A stretch of 23,004 nucleotides of DNA from Desulfovibrio sp. OttesenSCG-928-G15 (GTDB lineage Bacteria > Desulfobacterota > Desulfovibrionia > Desulfovibrionales > Desulfovibrionaceae), in NCBI GenBank assembly GCA_030266525.1, contig JAJDIC010000031.1:1-23004 (forward strand), written 5' to 3'. Of the stretch, positions 1 to 6,085 are shown piece after piece. Position 1 is the first letter of the stretch. Each line of letters opens with the position of its first letter. The notes beneath the pieces were generated by a model. That model searched no databases. It worked only from the letters and a program-made list of their open reading frames with translations, and was not told the DNA's origin. Both the position numbers and the translations under genes were made by a program.

Positions 1-535
1 GTGAGGCAATGCCCATAAGGATTTTGCTGCCGGGTTCGCCCCTGATCATGCGCTCCACAACAAGTATGGGCAGGCTGGAGGTTGGAGTTTTATTCACGGC
101 GTACAGGATGTCTCCGGCCAGGATTCCGGCAACATCCGCCGGGCCGCCGGTATAGGGCAGGCAATGCAAAACGCCGCCCGGTCCCTGCAAAATGTCCATG
201 CCCACGCCCGCGTATTGCGCGGGAGCGTCAAAAAGTGAGGCATACTGCTCGGCTGTGATGTACGAGGAATACTGGTCAATGGCGGCCAGGTAGCCCCGCA
301 CCGCATTGGCGGCCGCAACGGCCGGAGCCGGCGGAAAAAGGGCGTTTTCCTGCGTTGCTATGGCTGCCTCGCGCAACTTGGCAAAGGGGTCATCATTTTC
401 CGCCTTGACCGCCGGGGGGCAAAGCAGAAGCAACGCCGACAAAAGGGCGGGCAGCCACCATTTCGCGGCCCGCAGTGCAGCGGGCCGCGAAACAGCGGCT
501 TTGCCATGCCCCGGAGTATCCCTTTTCTTATCCAT
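1..535 (-). CDS. Secreted S41/CtpA-like protease with PDZ domain, N-terminal part only
   Basis: The reading frame opens at the ATG at 535 and runs off the left window edge after 178 codons, so only the N-terminus is seen. Residues 1-26 are basic and polar, followed by a hydrophobic signal segment (WWLPALLSALLLLCPP) and a cleavage-like VKA near residue 45, so the product is exported. Next come a motif typical of the N-terminal region of C-terminal processing peptidases (AIDQYSSYITAEQY) and a PDZ-like core (GVGMDI, GGPADVAGILAGDILYAVN, VVERMIRGEPGSK). The S41 catalytic Ser/Lys region would lie outside the window, so protease activity is inferred. The gene follows the 552-1025 lipoprotein gene after 16 nt and is probably co-transcribed; its Shine-Dalgarno sequence is weak. 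A perfect 13-bp inverted repeat lies inside the signal-peptide coding region. An alternative is a PDZ adaptor without protease activity. Confidence 0.7.
   Translation of the reverse strand, partial: MDKKRDTPGHGKAAVSRPAALRAAKWWLPALLSALLLLCPPAVKAENDDPFAKLREAAIATQENALFPPAPAVAAANAVRGYLAAIDQYSSYITAEQYASLFDAPAQYAGVGMDILQGPGGVLHCLPYTGGPADVAGILAGDILYAVNKTPTSSLPILVVERMIRGEPGSKILMGIAS
461..492. repeat. Perfect 13-bp GC-rich inverted repeat inside the protease-like gene
   Basis: TTTCGCGGCCCGC at 461-473 is exactly complementary to 480-492, with a 6-nt loop (474-479). In the mRNA this hairpin lies 43-75 nt downstream of the start codon, in the part encoding the N-region before the signal-peptide core. 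There is no U-tract, so it is not an intrinsic terminator. It may slow translation, affect mRNA stability or be a protein-binding palindrome; which of these is unknown. Confidence 0.75.
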
Positions 536-551
536 TGTTCCAGTGCGGGGG

Positions 552-1025
552 CTACAGCATGCTGAGCGAGTTGAATTCATTGGTCAGGCGATCAACGTCC
601 TTTTGCAGTTTGGCCGCCTCCGCTTCTTTTTGCGCCGTGCTCATGGAAGAGCCGCTGACCGCATTGGCCCGCTTTTGCAAGGAGGCCTGGCGTGAACGCA
701 ACTGGTTGAGCTTGTTTTGCTGGGCCTTGTTGGCGGCCTTGTAAGAGTTGATCTCTTTGTTCAATCCGCTGATTTTCTTGTTTAAGGCCGCATGCTTGGC
801 TTTTTGATCGGCCACGCTTTTGCTCAAGGACTCGTTTTCGGCCTGATGTTCCTGCTGCTCGTCCTTGAGTTGGCCAAGGCGCGATTTGCGTTCTTCCTGG
901 CGCTTTTCATAGGCCTTGGGGCTGTAGCTGAACAGCCCGCCTTCCCTGGGGTCTGTTGTCGTCTGGCAGGCCGTGACAAGCATGAGCGTGGCCAGAGCGG
1001 TTATGACTGTAGACAATTTTTTCAT
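552..1025 (-). CDS. Small coiled-coil outer-envelope lipoprotein
   Basis: A 157-residue protein starting at the ATG at 1025, with GAGAGGAT as a good ribosome-binding site. Residues 1-19 form a signal peptide ending in a lipobox (LVTAC, modified Cys20), so the mature protein should be a lipid-anchored envelope protein. From about residue 37 to the end it is almost entirely charged heptad-like helix (rich in K, E, Q, L, with few prolines or glycines), which indicates a long coiled coil. It follows another coiled-coil lipoprotein (1088-1756), and the two share a similar C-terminal helical style (AAKLQ / AAKLE segments), so they may be diverged duplicates or partners. Its position at the end of a vWA-ABC-SUMF1 cluster suggests a structural or sensory role, perhaps like the TagQ lipoprotein, but no family is recognised directly. 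Confidence 0.85.
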   Translation of the reverse strand: MKKLSTVITALATLMLVTACQTTTDPREGGLFSYSPKAYEKRQEERKSRLGQLKDEQQEHQAENESLSKSVADQKAKHAALNKKISGLNKEINSYKAANKAQQNKLNQLRSRQASLQKRANAVSGSSMSTAQKEAEAAKLQKDVDRLTNEFNSLSML

Positions 1026-1087
1026 GCGTATCCTCTCTGCTGGGCCGCTTGCGCAGCCGTTTCTTGTCAGGGGTAATTCTGAAAAAC

Positions 1088-1756
1088 TTACACCGACAGG
1101 CGGCTGGACATGGCCGTCAGTTTGCGGTTGTTATCTTCAAGCTGCTGCTTTTGTTTTTTCAGCGAGTTGATCTGGGCTTCCAGCTTGGCGGCCTGCGCTT
1201 TTTTGCCGCTGCTCCTGGCATCGGCCAGGGCCTTGCCCTGCTCCTGAATTTCCGTGTTGGCGGCAGAGGCCATTTGCTGGCTGTTTTTGAGGCGCTGGTC
1301 GATTTTTTTCTTTTCAGCTGACAGTTGTGCCTTGGTACTCTTTTTGGAAGCATAGCTTTTTTGCAGGGCGGCGGTCTGTTTTTCCAGGGTTTTGAGTTCC
1401 GCGCTCAGTTCACGGTTATGTTCCTTCAGGATCTCGTTGCTTTTTTGCGCTTCACTTATACAGGCGTCGAGCCAGTCTTCTTCTGATGCGTATTCGGCCT
1501 TTTTGTTGGCAATGTGCGTGCCCACGCCAAAGCCGACCGCCGCGCCAACGCCCGTTCCGATGCCCGCGCCGATAAGAGCGCCCTTTTTGCCGCCCACAAG
1601 TGCGCCAATGCCTGCGCCAATGGCCGCGCCCAGGCCGCCGCCAACCAGCGTGCCTTCCGTTTTTGTGCGGGTTTTGTCATCCTTGATGTTGGCACAGCCC
1701 CAAAGGGAAGATGTGCCCAAGGCCACAATGAGAAAAAGAATTGTCAGTTTTTTCAT
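1088..1756 (-). CDS. Glycine-zipper lipoprotein with C-terminal coiled coil (possible TagQ counterpart)
   Basis: I chose the ATG at 1756 because it has GGAGGAG just upstream and gives a clean signal peptide; a longer frame to 1939 would put 61 unlikely residues before it. The product is 222 residues. A lipobox (LWGC, Cys21) ends the signal peptide. Residues about 35-83 form a glycine-zipper segment (repeats such as GAAIGAGIGALVGG and GAGIGTGVGAAVG), typical of membrane-inserting or oligomerising lipoproteins. About residues 105-220 are a charged coiled coil. Two further cysteines are not obvious as a pair. It lies 44 nt after the SUMF1-type gene and 62 nt before the next lipoprotein gene. In the type VI TagQRST system a lipoprotein (TagQ) holds TagR at the outer membrane; this gene sits where tagQ would be expected, but that assignment is inference from order. 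Confidence 0.85.
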   Translation of the reverse strand: MKKLTILFLIVALGTSSLWGCANIKDDKTRTKTEGTLVGGGLGAAIGAGIGALVGGKKGALIGAGIGTGVGAAVGFGVGTHIANKKAEYASEEDWLDACISEAQKSNEILKEHNRELSAELKTLEKQTAALQKSYASKKSTKAQLSAEKKKIDQRLKNSQQMASAANTEIQEQGKALADARSSGKKAQAAKLEAQINSLKKQKQQLEDNNRKLTAMSSRLSV

Positions 1757-1800
1757 GAGCTCCTCCAGAGGTATATGCCGCGACAGGCGGCAATGTGCCG
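1757..1800. repeat. Intergenic hairpin between SUMF1-type gene and lipoprotein gene
   Basis: The 44-nt gap contains TGCCGC-GACAG-GCGGCA, a 6-bp GC stem with a 5-nt loop. No U-run follows on the minus strand, so it is more likely an mRNA-processing or stability hairpin between co-transcribed genes than a terminator. The downstream Shine-Dalgarno sequence GGAGGAG is outside the stem. Confidence 0.4.
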
Positions 1801-3420
1801 TTAATTCGCTGCTTTTTGTTGCCTGTGGGTAACGAACTCTTCGGGGATGGCCTTGAAATCTTCCCGCCAGGCCGCTGTATTGCCGCGTTTGTCTTTGCGA
1901 AATTGCGCGCTGTGTTTTTGTACAACGCCGAGCGCCCACTTCTGCCCGGGTATGTTCATTTCTTCCAGCCTTGCAGCGTGTTTTTCCACTTCATTTTTTT
2001 CCACTTCCTCACTGACAGACAGCAATGATTCCAGCGCGGTATTATACACGTCCAGTGCTTCTGTAATGTTTTGCAGCACTTCGGTTTTGCGCTGTTCCAC
2101 ACGCGCCTTTCCCTGGGGGTTATCCGCCATTTTGGCGAGCATATCATCCATGATGCCAAGTTTGTAGCTCTCACGGGCAGTGGTGAAGCCCACATGGGCG
2201 GCAATGCGGATCAGGCTGTGGGCAATTTCCCCGTCAGCCTGCTTGCGTATTTCGCCCGCCCTGTTCATGCCGGCTTCAAGGCTGCCGAGGTCTTGCAGCA
2301 CGGAACCGGGCAGCCCCGCCTTGCTGACGCTTTCCCGTACGCGTAGGAGCGAAGCCCGGGCGTCATCCACCGAGACTCCCGCACGTTCTTCCGTGGGCGC
2401 GGTGGAAAGTTGGGCGGGCAAGCCCTTGCCCGGAGATTCGATATATTCGTCCCAACCTTCCTGATAGGCGTTGATAATGTTCTTGTCGCTGAGTACCGTT
2501 GCGCCAAAGGCCAGGCGAAACCCTGTGGTCGCGCTGGAAGACGCCCTGGTGCCTTTTTTGGGATCGTGAATGTAATACGGTTGTTCCACTCTGAGTGAGG
2601 CCCGAATACGGTTTTCATCCGAACTGTAATTGCCCCCCCGGGTGGTAACGCCGCCTGTATTGCCCTGATAATATTCAAGTTGATAGGCCGTGAGCACCAT
2701 TTCACTGACATTGCCGAGCATGTCGTGCACTCCGAGCGGGTTGCCTTTGAGCTTGCCCGCTTCCTGCAATTTGCCGTGCGAGGAGGAAGGACCGAAAAAC
2801 CATTCGTACGCTGCGAGATTATCTTCATAGGGGTATTCGTCGTTAAACTGCTCTGTGCGCGATTTCAGCCCGCCGCGTGCGGCAAATTCCCATTCCCCTT
2901 CGGTGGGCAGACGCACAAAACCGGAGGCGCTGCCCCGTTTTGGAAGGCTTTCGGCCGCATTGGCGTAGAGCCATAGGTTCAATTTATTCACAAAGGCCAT
3001 GGCGTCAAAAAAAGAAACATTCGTCACCGGGTAATTACTTTGCAGTTTGGCCTGGGCGGCGCCTTGCGGCAGGCCCATGACAGCGTAGTATTGTGCTTCT
3101 GTTACTTCATATTTGCCGATGTAATAAAACCAGGTGTCCATTGTATCGGAAAGTTTTCTGGAAAAGGGACCGGCAACGGTGATGGCGGTGGGGAAGCTTT
3201 TAAAGCCGTCTTCCTGGTTGCCCATGAGAAAGCGTTTTTGCACATACACGGATTTTCCGTCACCCACGTCCACCGCACGAAATGCGAAGCAGGTGTCGCC
3301 CGGACCGGGGAGGACAAGATCATCCGCTTCCGGCTGCGGCGGGCAGTTTGCCGCGAGTGCGGCGGCAGGAACGGTCAACAGAAGGAGCAGCAGTGCGGTA
3401 AGGAAAAACGTTTTTTTCAC
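1801..3420 (-). CDS. tagR: Periplasmic SUMF1/FGE-fold protein, TagR-like
   Basis: The GTG at 3420 is preferred as start (GGAG 6 nt upstream); a TTG at 3441 lacks a comparable site. The product is 539 residues with a strong signal peptide (LTALLLLLLTVPAAALA). About residues 65-310 carry the formylglycine-generating-enzyme (SUMF1) fold: FLMGNQEDG, YYIGKYEVTEAQYYAVMG, YPVTNVSFFDAM, GFVRLPTEGEWEFAARGG, NPLGVHDMLGNVSEMV, TTRGGNYSS and TTGFRLAF. The region where catalytic FGE carries its two cysteines reads GGNYSSDENRIRASLR, with no cysteine, so it should not make formylglycine. A helical, charged extension fills about 310-539. In type VI secretion TagR is a non-catalytic SUMF1-fold periplasmic activator of PpkA working with TagQ, TagS and TagT. 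The same neighbours occur here (permease, ATPase and vWA genes directly upstream), supporting a TagR-like role. Confidence 0.85.
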   Translation of the reverse strand: MKKTFFLTALLLLLLTVPAAALAANCPPQPEADDLVLPGPGDTCFAFRAVDVGDGKSVYVQKRFLMGNQEDGFKSFPTAITVAGPFSRKLSDTMDTWFYYIGKYEVTEAQYYAVMGLPQGAAQAKLQSNYPVTNVSFFDAMAFVNKLNLWLYANAAESLPKRGSASGFVRLPTEGEWEFAARGGLKSRTEQFNDEYPYEDNLAAYEWFFGPSSSHGKLQEAGKLKGNPLGVHDMLGNVSEMVLTAYQLEYYQGNTGGVTTRGGNYSSDENRIRASLRVEQPYYIHDPKKGTRASSSATTGFRLAFGATVLSDKNIINAYQEGWDEYIESPGKGLPAQLSTAPTEERAGVSVDDARASLLRVRESVSKAGLPGSVLQDLGSLEAGMNRAGEIRKQADGEIAHSLIRIAAHVGFTTARESYKLGIMDDMLAKMADNPQGKARVEQRKTEVLQNITEALDVYNTALESLLSVSEEVEKNEVEKHAARLEEMNIPGQKWALGVVQKHSAQFRKDKRGNTAAWREDFKAIPEEFVTHRQQKAAN

Positions 3421-3450
3421 GGCATTCTCCAGGAGTAACAAGCTTTTTTG

Positions 3451-5325
3451 TCATTCACTGCGTAGCGCGTCAGCCGGGTCAACCTTACCCGCGCGAAGCG
3501 CGGCCACGCCTCCGGCCAGCAGGGCCACCACCAAAGTAAGGCTAAGCGCGGCTAAGGGATGCCACCAGGCAAGCGTACACAGGCTTTCACCCGTTTGCAG
3601 GTGTGCGCCGAACAGGGTGTTGATAACGAAACTCATGCATCCATAGAGGGCAAAGGCCACGGTAAAACCGCTTACCGCAAAAAAAGCGGCCGTATACAGC
3701 GGAAAGCGGATAAAGCCCGCGCCGGAGAGCCCCAGAAGGCGCAACACGGCAAGGTCGCGCCGTTTGCGCTCGATGCCCGCGTAAATATTGGAAACAAGAC
3801 AGGCCGCCCCGCCCACCAGTGAGCCGGCGGCAATGAGCCAGAAAATGAGGCTCAGGTATTTGTCCAGGCGCAGCACATCGTCAATGCGCCCGGCCTCGGT
3901 ATGCACCTGTATACCTTCTTCTTCGAGCGCACTTTTCAGGGGGGCCACCATTTCCAGGGTGCGGGCGTACAGCCTGAACCCGGCAAAGCCGCGTTTATCC
4001 ACCAGAAACTCGCTGCTGGTCTGGTCAAACGTGAGGGGCCTTGTGCGCAGCAAACCGGCTGTGCCGAGCAGGCGTAGCGGTACCTTGACCGTGCCTTCTT
4101 GCACCTTGGGGTGTGGCACAAGGCGTACCGGAAACGTAAGTGTATGCTCGGCGTGCGTGATACGGGCCATGGACGCTTCCATACTGTTGACGCTTGCGGG
4201 CACCAGAAGCGTGAGCCACTCGGTGGCGGGAATATCTTGGCGTTTGAAATCATCCAGCCAGGGCTCTTTTTCCGGCAGGTCCAGTCCTGTTACTGAGGCA
4301 AAGGGCGTAGCCGGAAGCAAGGTAAAAGAACGTTCCGCCCCGCCGTTTTCTCCCGCAAGGGTAATCGTGGCCTTGTCGACAAAGGGGTAGAGCACGGCTT
4401 TGCGTCCGGCCAGGGTGTGCTGCACGGCGGCAATATTTTGAGCCGTGGCAGGCGAGCCAGCGGTGGACAGGCGGTAGCAGGCGGCAGTGTCGGCAAGGGT
4501 TTGTGCCTCAACAGCGCAAAGCGCGCGTGCTTCAGCCGGAGTGATTTTTATCCGGCGGCTGAAGCCGGTATTGCTGATCAGGCGAAATTCCGTTTCCGGA
4601 CCAAGGCTTTCCGGCATAAACACCAGCAAATCGGTAAAAACCGGGTAGGCGCGCGGCAAAACACCGGGCCAGCCATAGGCCGGAACCCCCTGGCCGTCCT
4701 TGAAGTGCTCAATCGCCTCAACCATGGACAAGGGGAGAAAAACCGCCTTGGTAACGCTTGCGCTAAGCGGTAACACATCGGTTACAAGAACGTCCACGCT
4801 GCCGGTTTCAAAACCGCCCCCTTTGATTCTGCGCACCGTGAGCGTGAGGCGGTCGCCGGAGGCAGCCTTGAGTTCTTCCGCCGCTGCCGCCGAGAGGAGA
4901 GCCTGCCCAGGCTCCGGCACGTCCGCGCCGTTGCCGAGTACCAACGGATCGCCGGGGGCAGTGGGCACAGCATCCACTGACAGGGCTTTGTCTTTGGGCC
5001 GCCCCAGTTCCACCGCAGTGGCCAGTTGGCGGGTGGTGGGAATGATAAAGGCCACATCATTCCTGCCGCGCATGGAATCGAACCAGTTTTGGGAAAAAGA
5101 ATGGGAACTGACCGGGCGGATTTCCCGGTTGCGGGGGTCATTAATGAGTCTGGTGCGCAGGGTTTCCACGGTACCGTACTTCAGTCCGAACAAAATGAGC
5201 AGCGGCCCGAGCACGGCGGCCACGGCCATGATCATGCACAGCGTGAGCAGCCATTCGTGTTTGAGGTCTGCAAGGCACAGAGAGAGCACAAGCCCTTTGC
5301 GAGATGGGGTGGGGGCGTCAGTCAT
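3451..5325 (-). CDS. tagS: FtsX/MacB-type ABC transporter permease, TagS-like
   Basis: A 624-residue inner-membrane protein. The first membrane helix is at about 25-49 (LLTLCMIMAVAAVLGPLLILFG), followed by a large periplasmic domain of roughly 440 residues, then three helices near 491-515, 543-570 and 592-612. The C-terminus ends in AGKVDPADALRSE, the ending style of LolC/MacB/FtsX permeases. One helix, a big ectodomain and then three helices is the MacB architecture, used for mechanotransmission rather than classical import. The start codon overlaps the ATPase gene by 8 nt, so the two are translationally coupled and should form one complex. TagS, which pairs with TagT in type VI regulation, belongs to this permease class; a lipoprotein-sorting or efflux role cannot be excluded from the sequence alone. 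Confidence 0.9.
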   Translation of the reverse strand: MTDAPTPSRKGLVLSLCLADLKHEWLLTLCMIMAVAAVLGPLLILFGLKYGTVETLRTRLINDPRNREIRPVSSHSFSQNWFDSMRGRNDVAFIIPTTRQLATAVELGRPKDKALSVDAVPTAPGDPLVLGNGADVPEPGQALLSAAAAEELKAASGDRLTLTVRRIKGGGFETGSVDVLVTDVLPLSASVTKAVFLPLSMVEAIEHFKDGQGVPAYGWPGVLPRAYPVFTDLLVFMPESLGPETEFRLISNTGFSRRIKITPAEARALCAVEAQTLADTAACYRLSTAGSPATAQNIAAVQHTLAGRKAVLYPFVDKATITLAGENGGAERSFTLLPATPFASVTGLDLPEKEPWLDDFKRQDIPATEWLTLLVPASVNSMEASMARITHAEHTLTFPVRLVPHPKVQEGTVKVPLRLLGTAGLLRTRPLTFDQTSSEFLVDKRGFAGFRLYARTLEMVAPLKSALEEEGIQVHTEAGRIDDVLRLDKYLSLIFWLIAAGSLVGGAACLVSNIYAGIERKRRDLAVLRLLGLSGAGFIRFPLYTAAFFAVSGFTVAFALYGCMSFVINTLFGAHLQTGESLCTLAWWHPLAALSLTLVVALLAGGVAALRAGKVDPADALRSE

Positions 5326-6085
5326 CCGTGGCCTCTGTCAGTGTTGAAACAATGTGTCCGGGGGAGGGTCTGTCCAGGGTGAAGGTTACGGTTTTGTCAG
5401 CACAGCCGCGAATAAGCTCCCGATCATGTGTGACCATGACCAGCGCTACGTTTTGTTGGGCGGCAATGCGGCGAAACGCGTCCCGAATTTCTATGGCGGT
5501 CAGTTTGTCTACGGCTGCCGTGGGCTCATCAGCCAGAACCAGCCCCGGCCCGTGGGAAAGGGCCCGGGCGATAGCTACACGCTGGCGCTGCCCGCCGGAC
5601 AGGAAGGCGGGTTTTTTTTCCATTTGTTCCGCAATGCCGAGGATGGCCGCCAATTCGTCCGCGCGGGCGGATGAGGCCTTTTCCGGGTATCCGTTCAGGC
5701 GGCAGGGCAGCATGATGTTTTCTTGTACGCTCAAGTACGGCAACAGTCCGCCCGATTGCAGCACATAGCCGATTTCCCGGCGGCGCAGCATAGCCAACCG
5801 TCTTTCCGTAAGCCTGGGCAGGGGCACGGCCGTTCTGGTCTTAAGCCTGGGCACCAGCGTGAAGCGTTCTGCCGCGTCCGGGCGCAGCACCAGGCCGAGC
5901 ATGTCCAGCAGGGTGGATTTGCCGCAGCCGCTCTGGCCGACAATAGCCAGAAATTCACCCGCATACACGTCCAGGGCGGGAATGCGCAGGTCAAAGCGCA
6001 TTCCGCCCTTTTCGCGCGATTTGCTGAGTTTTCGCAAGCTCAGGATGGGTAAGGAAGCTGCCTCACCCAGCATGCCCTCCATCAC
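5318..6085 (-). CDS. tagT: ABC transporter ATP-binding protein, TagT/LolD/MacB class
   Basis: A 255-residue cytoplasmic ATPase with all core motifs: Walker A GQSGCGKST (50-58), Q-loop Gln110, signature LSGGQ (162-166), Walker B LVLADEP (182-188) and H-loop His220 in MVTHD. The sequence class is that of LolD/MacB-type ATPases partnering FtsX-like permeases. The frame starts at the ATG at 6085, overlapping the vWA gene stop by ATGA; a second ATG at 6082 is equally possible. Its 3' end overlaps the permease gene by 8 nt. The vWA-ATPase-permease-SUMF1 order agrees with ppkA-tagT-tagS-tagR of type VI secretion loci, where TagT hydrolyses ATP for envelope signalling. The ATPase should be active; its transported or sensed substrate is unknown. 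Confidence 0.93.
   Translation of the reverse strand: MMEGMLGEAASLPILSLRKLSKSREKGGMRFDLRIPALDVYAGEFLAIVGQSGCGKSTLLDMLGLVLRPDAAERFTLVPRLKTRTAVPLPRLTERRLAMLRRREIGYVLQSGGLLPYLSVQENIMLPCRLNGYPEKASSARADELAAILGIAEQMEKKPAFLSGGQRQRVAIARALSHGPGLVLADEPTAAVDKLTAIEIRDAFRRIAAQQNVALVMVTHDRELIRGCADKTVTFTLDRPSPGHIVSTLTEATDD

Noticed and set aside
1757..1939. Longer start for the glycine-zipper lipoprotein
   Set aside because: The extension overlaps the SUMF1-type gene and would bury the signal peptide and lipobox; the ATG at 1756 has GGAGGAG.
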